From positions 1-47,213 of the forward strand of contig QGVH01000029.1 of the NCBI GenBank assembly GCA_003242735.1: 47,213 bases of DNA. The letters are read 5' to 3'. Below, piece after piece: positions 10,000 through 19,454 of the stretch. Both the position numbers and the translations under genes were made by a program. The DNA comes from a bacterium (GTDB taxonomy: Bacteria; Gemmatimonadota; Gemmatimonadetes; Longimicrobiales; RSA9). The stretch's first letter is position 1. Every line of letters starts with the position of its first letter. The notes under the pieces were generated by a model. The model saw only the letters and a list, made by a program, of their open reading frames with translations. It was not told the DNA's origin and ran no database searches.

Positions 10000-10148
10000 C
10001 GACGGCGCCGGGGCCGCCGAAGACCGTCCGCCGGGTCGAGCAGCAGCCGTCGGCCCCGCCCGGTGGATTGCCCTCCATCCCTGCGGGCCGGGGGCCCGTT
10101 CCCTCGCCGCGCACGCCGTGCGGCAGAGCCCCTGCGCGCGGCCGAGTG

Positions 10149-10176
10149 TTGACGCGCGGCCCCCCGGGGCTATCTT
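10149..10176 (+). promoter_or_regulatory. Promoter of the GldA/F/G-like ABC operon
   Basis: TTGACG (10149-10154), a 16-bp spacer and TATCTT (10171-10176) lie about 110 bp before the ABC ATPase start. It is the best sigma-70-like match in the intergenic interval 9964-10286, which holds no gene. Confidence 0.55.
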
Positions 10177-10286
10177 TTTCGACACTCCACAATCCACGAC
10201 ATTCCGCGCGGCGACCCACCTCCCGGGCACGGTGGGTGTCACGAGCAGACCGTGGCGCCTTCGTCGGTACGTTGGCGGCAAGGCCT

Positions 10287-11237
10287 ATGCTCCGTGCATC
10301 CGGACTCACCAAGTACTTCGGAGGCAAACGCGCCCTGGGGCCGGTGTCGTTCGAGATCGGCCGGGGCGAGACGGTCGGGATCCTCGGCCTCAACGGCGTC
10401 GGCAAGTCGACACTGCTCCGGATCGTGGCGACCGACCTGCGTCCTTCGGCAGGCGGGTTGGAGGTCGCGGGGATCGACGCGGTGCGCGAGCCCCACGCCG
10501 TGCGCCGCCGGATCGGCTTCCTGCCCCAGATCCCGCCGCTCTACCCCGAGATGACCGTGGCGGAGTTCCTCCGCTTCGCCGGCCGCATCCGGGGCATGGA
10601 GGAGAAGGCGCTGGCGCGCCGCATCCCGGAAGTCGAGGAGCTCACGCACATCGGTGAGGTTCGGGGCGAGCTCGTGCGCAACCTCTCGCTCGGCTACCGT
10701 CAGCGGGTGGGCGTGGCGCAGGCGATCGTGCACGAGCCCGAGCTCCTGGTCCTGGACGAGCCCACGCAGGGACTCGACCCCGCCCAGGTCGTCGAGATGC
10801 GGGCCCTCCTGCGCGCGCTCAAGGAGCGCCACACGGTGCTCCTCTCGAGCCACAACCTCTCCGAGATCAGCCAGACCTGTGACCGACTCCTGGTGCTCGA
10901 TGCCGGGCGTGTGATCGCGCACGGCACCGAAGAGGAGCTGTCCGCGCGGCTCCTGGGCGCCCGGCGCATCGAGATCGCCGTGCGGGGCGACGGCGACGGC
11001 GCGGCCGACCGCCTGCGCGCGATCGAGGGCGTGCGCGCCGTCACCCGCGCCGACGGCGACGGCGTCGTCGTGTTCACCGTCGAGGCCAAGGAGGACCTGC
11101 GCGCGGAGGTCTGCCGGGCGCTGGTGCTGGCGGGTCACGACGTCGTGCGGCTCGATGAGAGCCGAGAGAAGCTGGAAACCATCTTCCTCGAGCTGGTGCA
11201 GGGACGTGCGGGCGACGTGGACCATCTTCCGGCGTGA
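10287..11237 (+). CDS. ABC transporter ATP-binding protein (GldA-like)
   Basis: A 316-residue single-domain ATPase. It has Walker A GLNGVGKST (about residue 38), Q-loop LPQIPPLYPEMTV, signature NLSLGYRQRVGVAQA, Walker B LLVLDEPTQGLDP and H-loop SSHNLSEI. The C-terminal extension after residue 215 (RRIEIAVRGDGD) is the small regulatory domain found in GldA and NatA-type proteins. ATG 10287 fits the family N-terminus (RASGLTKYFGGKRALGPVSF). It overlaps the next gene, a permease, and is the first gene of a four-gene operon. The substrate is unknown; the GldA/F/G set supports gliding in Bacteroidota but occurs in non-gliding bacteria too. Confidence 0.93.
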   Translation: MLRASGLTKYFGGKRALGPVSFEIGRGETVGILGLNGVGKSTLLRIVATDLRPSAGGLEVAGIDAVREPHAVRRRIGFLPQIPPLYPEMTVAEFLRFAGRIRGMEEKALARRIPEVEELTHIGEVRGELVRNLSLGYRQRVGVAQAIVHEPELLVLDEPTQGLDPAQVVEMRALLRALKERHTVLLSSHNLSEISQTCDRLLVLDAGRVIAHGTEEELSARLLGARRIEIAVRGDGDGAADRLRAIEGVRAVTRADGDGVVVFTVEAKEDLRAEVCRALVLAGHDVVRLDESREKLETIFLELVQGRAGDVDHLPA

Positions 11238-11937
11238 GCTGGCGGCGTACCTGGCGAGCCCGTTGGGCTGGATCGTGGCCGCCACCGTCTTGCTCATCGA
11301 CGGGCTGCTCTTCTATGCCCAGGCGCTCGGCCCCGCGGCCGGCGAGCGCCTCTCGGCCGAGGTGCTGTCCCGCTTCTTCTGGACGACGAGCGGCCTGGTC
11401 GCGATCGCGGCGGTCGCGCTGTCGGTGCGACTCCTCGTCGAGGAGCGGCAGCTCGACACCCTCGTCCTCCTCAACACCTCGCCCGTCCGCGACCGCGAGA
11501 TCGTCCTCGGCAAGTTCCTCTCGGCCTTCGCGTTCCTCGGCGGCATTACACTACTGACGCTGTACATGCCGCTGCTGGTCATGGTCAACGGCAAGATCTC
11601 GGCAGGGCAGATCGCGATCGGCTACCTCGGCCTCTTCCTGATCGGCGGCGCGGTACTGGCGGTCGGCGTGTTCGCCTCCTCGCTCACACGGCACCCGCTG
11701 CTGGCCGCGGCGATCGGCGCGGCGCTGACCGGCGCCCTCTTCCTCTTCTGGCCGCTCAGCTTCGTGCTGGACCCGCCGCTCTCGCGCGTGATCGCCGGGC
11801 TCTCCATCCACGGCCGCCACTTCGCCGGCTTCCAGGTCGGCGTGCTCCACCTGCGCGACGTCTTCTACTACCTGGCGATCACCTTCTTCTTCCTGCTCCT
11901 CGCGACCAAGGTGCTGGAGGCGAAGCGATGGGAGTGA
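11206..11937 (+). CDS. ABC transporter permease (GldF-like)
   Basis: A 243-residue ABC-2 permease with six hydrophobic segments: IVAATVLLIDGLLFYAQAL, FWTTSGLVAIAAVALSVRLL, FLSAFAFLGGITLLTLYMPLL, IGYLGLFLIGGAVLAVGVFA, LLAAAIGAALTGALFLFWPL and VFYYLAITFFFLLLATKVLE. The cytoplasmic EERQLDTLVLLNTSPVRDREIVLGK motif is typical of the GldF/CcmB-like group. The likely start is GTG 11206, inside the end of the ATPase gene. The stop overlaps the GldG-like start, so translation is probably coupled across the operon. Confidence 0.9.
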   Translation: MRATWTIFRRELAAYLASPLGWIVAATVLLIDGLLFYAQALGPAAGERLSAEVLSRFFWTTSGLVAIAAVALSVRLLVEERQLDTLVLLNTSPVRDREIVLGKFLSAFAFLGGITLLTLYMPLLVMVNGKISAGQIAIGYLGLFLIGGAVLAVGVFASSLTRHPLLAAAIGAALTGALFLFWPLSFVLDPPLSRVIAGLSIHGRHFAGFQVGVLHLRDVFYYLAITFFFLLLATKVLEAKRWE

Positions 11938-13889
11938 CGCGGACGGCGCCGTGGTGGCTCACGTGGGCGCTGCTGGCCGGCCTCGTCTCTCTCTTCCTGG
12001 GCGAACGAGTGTTCGAGACGATCGCGCCGGCGCGCGCCGTGCTCTCGGGGCTCGGCGCGCTGGTCGTGCTCGGCTGCCTCGCCTGGCGAGTGGCATCCCG
12101 TCGGAGTGCCGTGGGTGAGGCACGCGAGGTCGAGACGCTGCTTCTCCTCACCTACGCCGGCTGCGTGCTCGCGCTCGTGCTCTACTTCATCTCGAGCACG
12201 GACGGCATGCGCTGGCTCGGCATCGAGTTCGCCGACGACACGGCGCGTCGCCGCTACCTGGTCGTGCTGCACGTGCTGTGGCCGACCGTGCTCGCGGTCT
12301 CGCTGCTCCCCGCGCTCGGCGCGCAGATCGCGCTCGGCGCGCACCGGCACGCCCGCGCCGCCGGCGCCGGCCTCGAAGCGCTGCGGGTGCGCGAGACCGC
12401 GACGGCCGCCCTCACGATCGCGCTCGCGGGTGGGTTCCTCCTCGTGACGGGCTGGATCGCCGCCGAGCGGGACGTCACGCTCGACCTCAGCTACTTCCGC
12501 ACCTCGAGCCCGGGCTCCGCCACCGCGGCGATGGTCGAAGGACTCGACGAGCCGCTCCGGGTGCTGCTCTTCTTCCCGGAAGTGAACCCGGTCAAGGACG
12601 AAGCACTCCGGTACTTCCGGGCACTGGCGCGCGCGAGCGGCCGCGTCACGATCGAGGAGCACGACCGGGTCGTCTCGCCGCGTCTGGCCGAGGAGCACCG
12701 GGTGACGGCGGACGGCACGGTCGTCCTCGCGAGCGGCGGCCGCGAGGAGCACATCGTGCTCGGCACCGGACTCCCCGCCGCGCGGAGGGCGTTGCGCACG
12801 CTCGACCGTACGGTGCAGGAGCGGCTCATGGCCCTGCTCCGCGAGCGCCGTGTCGCGTACCTGACCACCGGGCACGGTGAGTTGAACGACACCGCGTCGG
12901 CGGACCTGGTCGCCGACGAAGGCCTCGGCGGCGTCGGCACGTTCCAGGAGCTCTTGCGCCTGCTCAACTACGAGGTCCGGCCGCTCGGCCTGGCCGAGGG
13001 TCTCGGCCGGGAGGTGCCGAACGACGCGGCGATGGTCATCGCCCTCGGGCCCCGCCGCCCGTTCCTTGCCGAGGAGCTCGACGCGCTGGACCGCTACCTG
13101 GCGGGCGGCGGCTCGCTCCTGCTCGCGCTCGATCCCGAGAGCGGCTTCGACCTCGGGCCGCTCGTCCCGCGTCTGGGCGTACGCTACGTGGCCGAGACCC
13201 TCGTGGACGACCAGCAGCACCTCCGGCAGCGCGGCAACAACTCGGACCGGCGACTGATCGTGACCAACCGCTTCTCGGCGCACGCCGCCACAACGACGCC
13301 GAGTCGCGCGCGTCCCGGCGGTGCGGTGCTGTTCGTCGGCGCCGGCCACCTCCAGGAGGCGGCCGCGGACGGCGCCGGTTGGGACGGCGGCACGAGGGGT
13401 GACGCGCCCCGCCCGACCTTCATCGTACGCTCGCTGCCGTCCACCTTCGCCGATCGCAACGGCAACTTCGAGTTCGACGAGGGTCTCGAGGAGCGCGGCT
13501 CGTACAACCTGGTGGCCGCAGTGGAGGTCGCGGCCGGCGAGGCCACGAAGGGCAAGGCGAGCGCCGACGACCCCGAACGGGCCCTCTCCAGCGGAGCCCG
13601 CCCGATGCGCGCCCTGGTCTACGCCGACGCGGGGCTGTTCACGGATGCCGTGCTCCGCAGCCTCGGCCTGAACGCGGCGCTGGTGGCGGACGGCATCAAG
13701 TGGTTGGGCGGCGAGGAGGCGCTGGCGGGCGTGGCCGAGTCCGAGGAAGACATCCCCATTCGGCACACCCGCGCCGAGGACGTGCTCTGGTTCTACTCGA
13801 CGATCCTGGGGGCGCCGGCCCTCGTGCTCACCTTGGGGCTCGTCGGCGTCTGGCGCCGTCGCCGGCGGCGCGGAGGAGTGGCGTCATGA
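11928..13889 (+). CDS. GldG-family auxiliary ABC transporter protein
   Basis: A 653-residue protein with an N-terminal bundle of four to five membrane helices (WALLAGLVSLFLGER, VLSGLGALVVLGCLAW, LLLTYAGCVLALVLYFIS, LTIALAGGFLLVTGWI), then a long extracytoplasmic domain of the GldG/ABC-type auxiliary family: DLSYFRTSSPGSATAAMVEGLDEPLRVLLFF, VAYLTTGHGELND, FQELLRLLNYEVRPL, LDRYLAGGGSLLLALDP. A final helix near the C-terminus (GAPALVLTLGLVGVW) anchors the end. It overlaps the permease and ends in an ATGA overlap with the DUF4340 gene. It is probably the periplasmic partner of the permease pair. Confidence 0.92.
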   Translation: MGVTRTAPWWLTWALLAGLVSLFLGERVFETIAPARAVLSGLGALVVLGCLAWRVASRRSAVGEAREVETLLLLTYAGCVLALVLYFISSTDGMRWLGIEFADDTARRRYLVVLHVLWPTVLAVSLLPALGAQIALGAHRHARAAGAGLEALRVRETATAALTIALAGGFLLVTGWIAAERDVTLDLSYFRTSSPGSATAAMVEGLDEPLRVLLFFPEVNPVKDEALRYFRALARASGRVTIEEHDRVVSPRLAEEHRVTADGTVVLASGGREEHIVLGTGLPAARRALRTLDRTVQERLMALLRERRVAYLTTGHGELNDTASADLVADEGLGGVGTFQELLRLLNYEVRPLGLAEGLGREVPNDAAMVIALGPRRPFLAEELDALDRYLAGGGSLLLALDPESGFDLGPLVPRLGVRYVAETLVDDQQHLRQRGNNSDRRLIVTNRFSAHAATTTPSRARPGGAVLFVGAGHLQEAAADGAGWDGGTRGDAPRPTFIVRSLPSTFADRNGNFEFDEGLEERGSYNLVAAVEVAAGEATKGKASADDPERALSSGARPMRALVYADAGLFTDAVLRSLGLNAALVADGIKWLGGEEALAGVAESEEDIPIRHTRAEDVLWFYSTILGAPALVLTLGLVGVWRRRRRRGGVAS

Positions 13890-14890
13890 AGGCGAGGGAA
13901 CCCGTCATCTACGCGGTGCTGCTGCTCATCGCGCTGGGCTTCGCGTACCAGACCTGGGCGCGTGAGGACACCACGGGCAAGGATCGGGGCAGCATCGTCA
14001 TCTGGGAGGCACCCACCGAGGCGTTCACCGCGGTCCGCTACGAGGGCGACAACCTCGCCGTGGACATCGAGCGGCGCGGGGCGCGCGACGACGAATACCT
14101 CTGGGCGCAGGTCATCCGGAGGTGGTCCACGTACCGCCGTATCAACCCCGATTCCACGGAGCCCACCGAGATCGTGGACACGAGCCGGTTCGTCGTGGGC
14201 GCGCTCGGCGAGGACCTGGTCGATGCGCTCACCACGCTCCGCGCGCGCCGCGACCTCGGTGTCCCGTCCGCCGAGCGGCTTTCCGAGTACGGCCTGACCG
14301 ACTCCACCACGCACCTCACCGTCCGCGTCGGCGGTCACGAGCGCACGCTCGTGGTCGGCGGCAGGGTGTACGCGCTGAGCGATCGCTACGTGCTCGACCC
14401 GGAGACGGGGCACGTCTACGTGCTCGCCGGCCATATCGTCCAGCTCCTCGAGGATGCGGCCAGCCGCCTGCCCGAGCGGCGACTGCACGCCTTCGAACGG
14501 AGCGCCATCGCCCGGACGGTGGTGCGGGCCGGCGGGCGTGAGCACGTCAGGCAGCGCGCGGTTGGCGCCAGCCCGGGCGAGGAAGTCTGGACGCCGCCGG
14601 ATGCGCCCGACCAGCCCGACCAGACCTTCGCCAACTTCATGGACCGGCTGCGCCAGCTCTGGATCGGCAATTACAAGCCTGACGTGGACGTGGCGGGGCT
14701 CGAGCTGGTGTTGCGCGTCGAGTATCTGGATCGAAAGCAGCAACCGCTAGGCTTTCTGGAGCTACTCCGCCGCGCGAACGCCGACGGCCAGCCCGAGTAC
14801 CTGATCCGTACCGAGCTGACCCGGGTCCCGACGACGACGCACAACGCGCTGGCAGAGCAGTTGGCGACGGACGTGGCGCAGCTCTTTTGA
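13886..14890 (+). CDS. DUF4340 domain protein of the ABC operon
   Basis: A 334-residue protein with an N-terminal anchor (EPVIYAVLLLIALGFAY) and a periplasmic domain with DUF4340 features: a repeated pattern of hydrophobic strands, LRARRDLGVPSAERLSEYGLTDSTTHLTV, GGRVYALSDRYVLDPETGHVYVL, and tryptophan/aspartate-rich C-terminal part. Such genes usually follow gldG-like genes, as here (ATGA overlap at 13886-13889). The function is unknown, presumably a subunit of the same transporter or a substrate-handling protein. It is the last gene of the operon. Confidence 0.88.
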   Translation: MKAREPVIYAVLLLIALGFAYQTWAREDTTGKDRGSIVIWEAPTEAFTAVRYEGDNLAVDIERRGARDDEYLWAQVIRRWSTYRRINPDSTEPTEIVDTSRFVVGALGEDLVDALTTLRARRDLGVPSAERLSEYGLTDSTTHLTVRVGGHERTLVVGGRVYALSDRYVLDPETGHVYVLAGHIVQLLEDAASRLPERRLHAFERSAIARTVVRAGGREHVRQRAVGASPGEEVWTPPDAPDQPDQTFANFMDRLRQLWIGNYKPDVDVAGLELVLRVEYLDRKQQPLGFLELLRRANADGQPEYLIRTELTRVPTTTHNALAEQLATDVAQLF

Positions 14891-15060
14891 GCCTCAACGG
14901 GCGCTCGACGCCCCGGGCTCGACGCCAGCGGGTACCGGCCGGGCGAAGGCGTGAGCCACGAGGTCCATGCGATGACTCCAATGAGGGCGCCGAACCAGGA
15001 GCCGCGGACGGCCCCGTACATCCCGATCGCGTAGTAAGTCGAGCGGAACGCGGCGGCCTC
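14891..15060. other. Convergent intergenic region with a possible membrane-protein relic
   Basis: On the minus strand this stretch reads FRSTYYAIGMYGAVRG then SWFGALIGVIAWTSWLTP, a plausible hydrophobic tail, before a frame rich in proline and arginine. It has no start and no ribosome binding site. It may be the remnant of a gene lost between the DUF4340 gene and the serine hydrolase. Confidence 0.25.
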
Positions 15061-16208
15061 TCACCTCCCCGTCGCGTGGTAGGTCAACAGCCGCGCCGAG
15101 AGGGCGTCCAGCGCCTCCCAGGTGCGGCTGTTCTGTGAGGGGTCGTACGCGTTGGTCACGGCAAGGACGGCGAAGCCACGGTTCGGGGCGAGCCACGCGA
15201 CCGAGCTGTTCGCCGTGTTCGAGCCGGCGTGGGTCAGCGTCTTGCCGTCTGCCCAGCTCCGGCTCGTGATGATCCACCCCATGCCGTACGAGTCCGAGCC
15301 GTCCATCGGAACGTTGGCGCTCGTGGTCACGCGCCCCGCCTCTGCGTTGACGATCGTCGGGTTGCCGGCCTCGACGCGCAGCACTTCCTGGATGAACCGC
15401 GCCCAGCTCCCGATGGACATGTGCGCGCCGCCCGCCGACGCGTAGACCGGCGGGTTGTCGAGCCCTTCCCGGGCGACCCAGCGGCCGCCCACCCACTGGT
15501 GCCCCACGGGCTGCGCCGCGCCGCCCGCGTCCTGCGCGCCGTAGCCGGCATCGGTGATGCCCAGCGGCTCGAGGACACGCGACGCCATCGCGCGCTCGAA
15601 CGTCTCGCCCATCGCGCGCTCGAGCATCGCGGCGGCCACCATGTAGCCCGTGTTCGAGTAGAGGTAGGTGCCGTACGCCGCGGCGGGCGGGACCGAGACG
15701 GCCCACCGGGTCACCGCCAGCCGCTGCTCCGGGCGGTCCCGGCCCGAGATCGCCGTCCACTCCGGATCGGCGGCAAGGCCGGCGCGGTGCGAGAGCAGGT
15801 CGCGCAACGTCACGCCGCGATACGGCTCGAGCATCGTCGGCGCGAGCTCCGGGAACGCCTCCGCGAGCGTCGTCGTCCACCGGATCTCGGCCCGGTCCAC
15901 GGCGGTGGCCGCGAGCATCGCCGTGAACGCCTTGAAGTTCGAGCCGAGGTGCCAGAGGTCGTCCAGCGTGACGGGCGCCCCGTCCGGCACGCGGCGTACG
16001 CCGGAGACGGCGGCGATGGAGCCGCCATCCGCGGTGACGATGGCGCCGCCCAGCGCCGGCAGGTCGTACGCCGCGCGGATCGAGTCGACGATCGTCTGGA
16101 TGCTGCTCCCGTCATCGTCCGGGACCGGCCCCCCCGCGCGGCGCACCCCACCGCCGACAGAGCGGCCGCCAGCAGTGCAGGAGGCACGGACCACCGCCGG
16201 CGGAACAT
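15061..16208 (-). pseudogene. Class C beta-lactamase-family serine hydrolase with a frameshift in the signal peptide region
   Basis: The body carries the three motifs of the penicillin-binding/class C family: SNFK (SxxK nucleophile), YSN (YxN) and HAG (KTG-equivalent). Family members are secreted esterases, D-aminopeptidases or beta-lactamases. The in-frame N-terminus is not a signal peptide, but the neighbouring frame starting at ATG 16208 encodes a clean lipoprotein signal, FRRRWSVPPALLAAALSAVGC. The frames meet at a run of seven C on the plus strand (16129-16135); one additional base would join them. So either the gene is intact and the sequence has an indel, or expression is switched by the tract. 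It lies 29 bp after the Sir2 gene on the same strand. Confidence 0.8.
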
Positions 16209-16237
16209 CCCGATCCTCGCCACGACGCGCTGCTCCC

Positions 16238-17116
16238 TCAGCCGGCCCCGAGCAACGCCTCGGCGAGCCGCGGCAGCACCTCGCCGCAGCGCCCCTCCAC
16301 CTTCACCGCAGCAGCGTCGTCCGCGCGGGTGGGGCCGATGTTGATGATCGCGACCGGCACGCCGTCCTGCTGCGCCCGGAGCACGAAGCGCCGGCCGGAG
16401 TAGACCGTGAGCGACGAGCCCACGACCAGCAGCACGTCGCCCTCCTCGAACAGACGCCACGCCTCGTCCACCCACTCGCGCGGCACGTTCTCGCCGAAGA
16501 AGACGACGTCGGGCTTCACGATCCCGCCACACGCCTCGCAGCCGGGCACCCGGAACCCCTCGAGCGCCCACGCGGGCAGCTCCACATCGCCGTCGGGCTT
16601 GATCTCCAACGCGCCGCTCTCCGCCGCTCGCGCGAGCCGCGCCGCCCACTCCGCATTCAGCTCCTCGAGCCTGCGCTGGTACGCCTCGCGCGAGAAGGTG
16701 GTCTGACAGCCGAGGCACCGCACCCGCGAGAGCGAGCCGTGCAGCTCGACGACCCGCCGGCTGCCCGCCGCGTGGTGCAGCCCATCCACGTTCTGCGTGA
16801 TGATGCCCCGCACCACGCCGCCCTCTTCCAGCCGCGCGAGCGCACGGTGGGCCGGGTTCGGCCTGGCCGTCGCGATGCGTCGCCAGCCGACGGCGCTCCT
16901 CGCCCAGTACCGGGCACGCGCCGCGTCGCTGCCCATGAACTCCTGGAACGTCATCGGCTTGCGCACACGCCCCACGGACTGCGGCCCGCGGTAGTCCGGG
17001 ATCCCGGACTCCGTGCTGCACCCCGCACCGGCGAGCACCACCACCCGCCGACCCCGGAGCAGCTCCACGAGCGCGGGCGGAGGCGCGCAGGTGGTCGTGG
17101 TGGACGTCGCGATCAC
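16238..17116 (-). CDS. cobB: Sir2-family NAD-dependent protein deacylase
   Basis: A 292-residue sirtuin, which removes acyl groups from lysines using NAD and releases nicotinamide. Motifs in order: [16 protein letters not shown] (NAD binding, about residue 30), TQNVDGLH with the nearby HGS catalytic histidine, two zinc cysteine pairs (CLGC and CEAC), and [11 protein letters not shown]. The [13 protein letters not shown] form suggests a class II (SIRT4-like) sirtuin. The start is GTG 17116, whose GTGA overlaps the stop of the upstream serine hydrolase, so translation is coupled. The acyl substrate is unknown. Confidence 0.94.
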   Translation of the reverse strand: MIATSTTTTCAPPPALVELLRGRRVVVLAGAGCSTESGIPDYRGPQSVGRVRKPMTFQEFMGSDAARARYWARSAVGWRRIATARPNPAHRALARLEEGGVVRGIITQNVDGLHHAAGSRRVVELHGSLSRVRCLGCQTTFSREAYQRRLEELNAEWAARLARAAESGALEIKPDGDVELPAWALEGFRVPGCEACGGIVKPDVVFFGENVPREWVDEAWRLFEEGDVLLVVGSSLTVYSGRRFVLRAQQDGVPVAIINIGPTRADDAAAVKVEGRCGEVLPRLAEALLGAG

Positions 17117-18642
17117 TGCCGGCGGCGGAACGTGGTGAACCCCTGGAGCTCGAGCGAACGCACCCGCCCGCGCGAGTCGAGGCCGAACGTCATGGTCGTC
17201 TGCCCGAAGCCGCGGGTCCGCCAGCGGCCGCGGAACGTGTCGAACCGCCAGTGCTCGAGGTCCGCCACGTAGTCGGGCGAGTAGCGCAGCACCAGCCGCC
17301 CGTCCTCGAGCGTCACCGTGACGTCGCCGTAGAGAGAGTCGGAGTACGTCCCGGCATAGGCCTCGAGAGGCAGGGAAGGCCCGCGCTGCGCCGCCTTGAC
17401 TTCGGCTTGGCCAGCGCTCGCGGCGACGCTCGCCCGCGACCGCCGCTCCAGCTCCAGGTACTCGGCGCTCCAGTCCCTCTCGGGCAGGCCCAGCAGCAGG
17501 TCGAAGACCCGGTACATGAGCGCCGTCTGGAGCTCGCTCGAGCTCAGGTTCGCTATGGCGACGACGCCGATCCCCTCGGACGGGATCATCCCGACCTGCG
17601 TCCGCGTGTAGTTCACCGAACCGGTGTGCTGCACCACCTTTCGGCCGTGGTAGTCTTGCAGCCGCCAGCCGAGGCCGTACGCGCTGAAGTTCTGCGTCGG
17701 GAACATGCGCTTGGTGACCGAGTCGATCCGCATCACGACCTGGGGTGTGTGCATCTCCTCGATCGTCTCGCGCTTCAGCAGCCGCTTGCCCTCGTAGACC
17801 CCGCCGTTCAGGTGCAGCCGGATCCACTGCGCCATCTCCCACACGCTCGAGAAGATGGAGCCGGCCGGGCCCAGCGCGTCGTAGTTGCGCCGGTCCATGA
17901 CGATGATCTTCCCGTCGGACAGGATGTGCGACGAGGACACGTTGTCCCGCGTCTGCACGACGTCGAAGCGCGACGTCGTCCGCGTCATCCCCAGCGGCCG
18001 GAACAGCCGCTCCTCGACGAACGCGTCCCAGCTCGTGTCGGCCACCGCGGCCACGACCTCGCCCGCGACCATGTACATCAGGTTGTTGTAGCTGTAGCCG
18101 TGGCGGAAGCTGTTCACCTGGTCCAGGTGGCGCAGCCGACGGATGATCTCCCGCCGGTCGAACGGCGAGGCGATCCACACGTTGTCCTCGCGCGCGACGC
18201 CCACCCGGTGCGTCAGCAGGTCGCGGATCGTGACGTGGCGCGTGACGTACGGGTCCTGGAGCTCGAAGTCCGGGAGGTGCTTGCGCACCGGGTCATCCCA
18301 GTGGATCCGGCCCTCGTCCACCAGCATGCCGAGCGCCGCGACGGTGAACGCCTTGCTCGTGGACGCGATGGCGAACAGCGTGTGCTCGTCCACGGGCTCG
18401 TTCTTGCCGTACTCGCGGACGCCGTAGCCGCGGGCGAAGATCACCGAGTCGTTCCGGACGATGGCGATCGCCAGTCCGGGGACCTGCCAGTCCCGACGCG
18501 CCTTCTCGATGTACGCGTCGAGGCTGGCGAAGGGGTCGGCCGCCCGCGCGGACGCCGCCGGCGCGGCCGACTGCGCCCACGCGGGCGAGGCCGAGGCGGC
18601 GAAGACCAGGACCACGAACGAGAGTCTGCGGAGACGGAGCAT
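17113..18642 (-). CDS. Secreted serine hydrolase (class C beta-lactamase family) with DUF3471-type C-terminus
   Basis: A 509-residue exported enzyme. A signal peptide (LSFVVLVFAASASPAWAQ) precedes the catalytic domain with STSK (SxxK), YNN in SYNNLMYMVAGEV (YxN) and HTG. The segment after about residue 400 (LPLEAYAGTYSDSLYGDVTVTLEDGRLVLRYS) is the DUF3471-like lipocalin-fold domain that often follows this hydrolase type. It probably acts in the periplasm as a D-amino-acid peptidase or esterase; true beta-lactamase activity is less likely. No Shine-Dalgarno sequence is evident. It couples to the Sir2 gene. Confidence 0.93.
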   Translation of the reverse strand: MLRLRRLSFVVLVFAASASPAWAQSAAPAASARAADPFASLDAYIEKARRDWQVPGLAIAIVRNDSVIFARGYGVREYGKNEPVDEHTLFAIASTSKAFTVAALGMLVDEGRIHWDDPVRKHLPDFELQDPYVTRHVTIRDLLTHRVGVAREDNVWIASPFDRREIIRRLRHLDQVNSFRHGYSYNNLMYMVAGEVVAAVADTSWDAFVEERLFRPLGMTRTTSRFDVVQTRDNVSSSHILSDGKIIVMDRRNYDALGPAGSIFSSVWEMAQWIRLHLNGGVYEGKRLLKRETIEEMHTPQVVMRIDSVTKRMFPTQNFSAYGLGWRLQDYHGRKVVQHTGSVNYTRTQVGMIPSEGIGVVAIANLSSSELQTALMYRVFDLLLGLPERDWSAEYLELERRSRASVAASAGQAEVKAAQRGPSLPLEAYAGTYSDSLYGDVTVTLEDGRLVLRYSPDYVADLEHWRFDTFRGRWRTRGFGQTTMTFGLDSRGRVRSLELQGFTTFRRRQ

Positions 18643-18685
18643 GGTCAATGCGGGGAGGAGGTTGCAGCATCGCCCGGCCGGGTCT

Positions 18686-18710
18686 CCCCGGCCGATCCCG
18701 TCGGCCGGGG
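18686..18710 (-). terminator. Hairpin between the DsbA-like gene and the serine hydrolase
   Basis: A perfect 10-bp stem, CCCCGGCCGA (18686-18695) with TCGGCCGGGG (18701-18710), and a five-base loop. It lies 50 bp after the DsbA-like stop on the minus strand, without a T tract. It probably separates the thiol-redox genes from the hydrolase-Sir2 genes. Confidence 0.5.
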
Positions 18711-18761
18711 AATCTACGCGCTCGAGCTCGGCAATGAACAGGGGCCGGCACCCCGGGCCGG

Positions 18762-19454
18762 TCAGGGCAGCATCGCGTCCAGGACCATCCGGAACCGGTC
18801 GAGCGGGAGCGCGCCCTGCACCCGGATGCCGTTGATGAAGAACGTCGGCGTGCCGCGCACACCGTTCTGGGCGGCGAGGGCATTGCCCGCCATCACGCGC
18901 AGACGGGAGCGGTTCTCGCGGTAACACGAGCTGAACCGCTCGGTATCGATCCCCACGTCCGCCGCATACCGGCCCAACACCGTCTCGGGGTCGTCCGTGC
19001 GCTTCCATTCATCCTGCCGCCGATACAACAGGTCGCGCATCGCCCAGAAGGCGTCCTCGCCCTGCTCGGTCGCGCACTCGGCCGCCCGCGTGGCCTCCTC
19101 TCCGTTCGGGAACGTGCCCATGACGAACGGCACGTAGAGCCACCGGACCTTGCCGGTCTCGACGTACTCGCGGTGCAGCGTCGGGTAGGTCTCCAGGGCG
19201 AACCGGGCGCAATAGGGGCAGCCGAAGTCGCTGAACTCGATCACCGTGACCGGCGCGTCCGCCGCGCCGCGCACGTGCCCGGCAGCGGCCGGATTGACCA
19301 TTCCGAAGGATCCGAGCTGCTGGTCGAGCGCCGACGCGGCTGCGGCGCCTCCACTCTCGGCCGCGGACGGCCGCTCCCGGCCGCAGGCCGCGACGACGGT
19401 GAGAGCGAGCAGCGCTGCGGGCACGGCGCCGCGGGACAGGGCTGGGAACGTCAT
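18762..19454 (-). CDS. DsbA-family thiol oxidoreductase lipoprotein
   Basis: A 230-residue predicted lipoprotein. The signal peptide (VPAALLALTVVAAC) ends in a lipobox, followed by a thioredoxin/DsbA fold with active site GCPYC (VIEFSDFGCPYCARF, about residue 77) and cis-proline in RGTPTFFING. The inserted helical region (ATRAAECATEQGEDAFWAMRDLLY) is typical of DsbA/DsbG-like disulphide exchange proteins. It probably acts outside the membrane. The start ATG 19454 overlaps the ccdA stop (ATGA), so it belongs to the same operon as CcdA and the TlpA-like protein, which can supply electrons from the cytoplasm. Confidence 0.93.
   Translation of the reverse strand: MTFPALSRGAVPAALLALTVVAACGRERPSAAESGGAAAASALDQQLGSFGMVNPAAAGHVRGAADAPVTVIEFSDFGCPYCARFALETYPTLHREYVETGKVRWLYVPFVMGTFPNGEEATRAAECATEQGEDAFWAMRDLLYRRQDEWKRTDDPETVLGRYAADVGIDTERFSSCYRENRSRLRVMAGNALAAQNGVRGTPTFFINGIRVQGALPLDRFRMVLDAMLP

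Noticed and set aside
11868..13766. 632-codon minus-strand open frame
   Set aside because: Antisense shadow of the GldG-like gene, dominated by arginine, histidine and glutamate with no hydrophobic core.
14671..15021. Minus-strand 116-codon frame with a hydrophobic start
   Set aside because: Most of it is antisense to the DUF4340 gene and there is no ribosome binding site; only a short hydrophobic relic in the intergenic part may be real.
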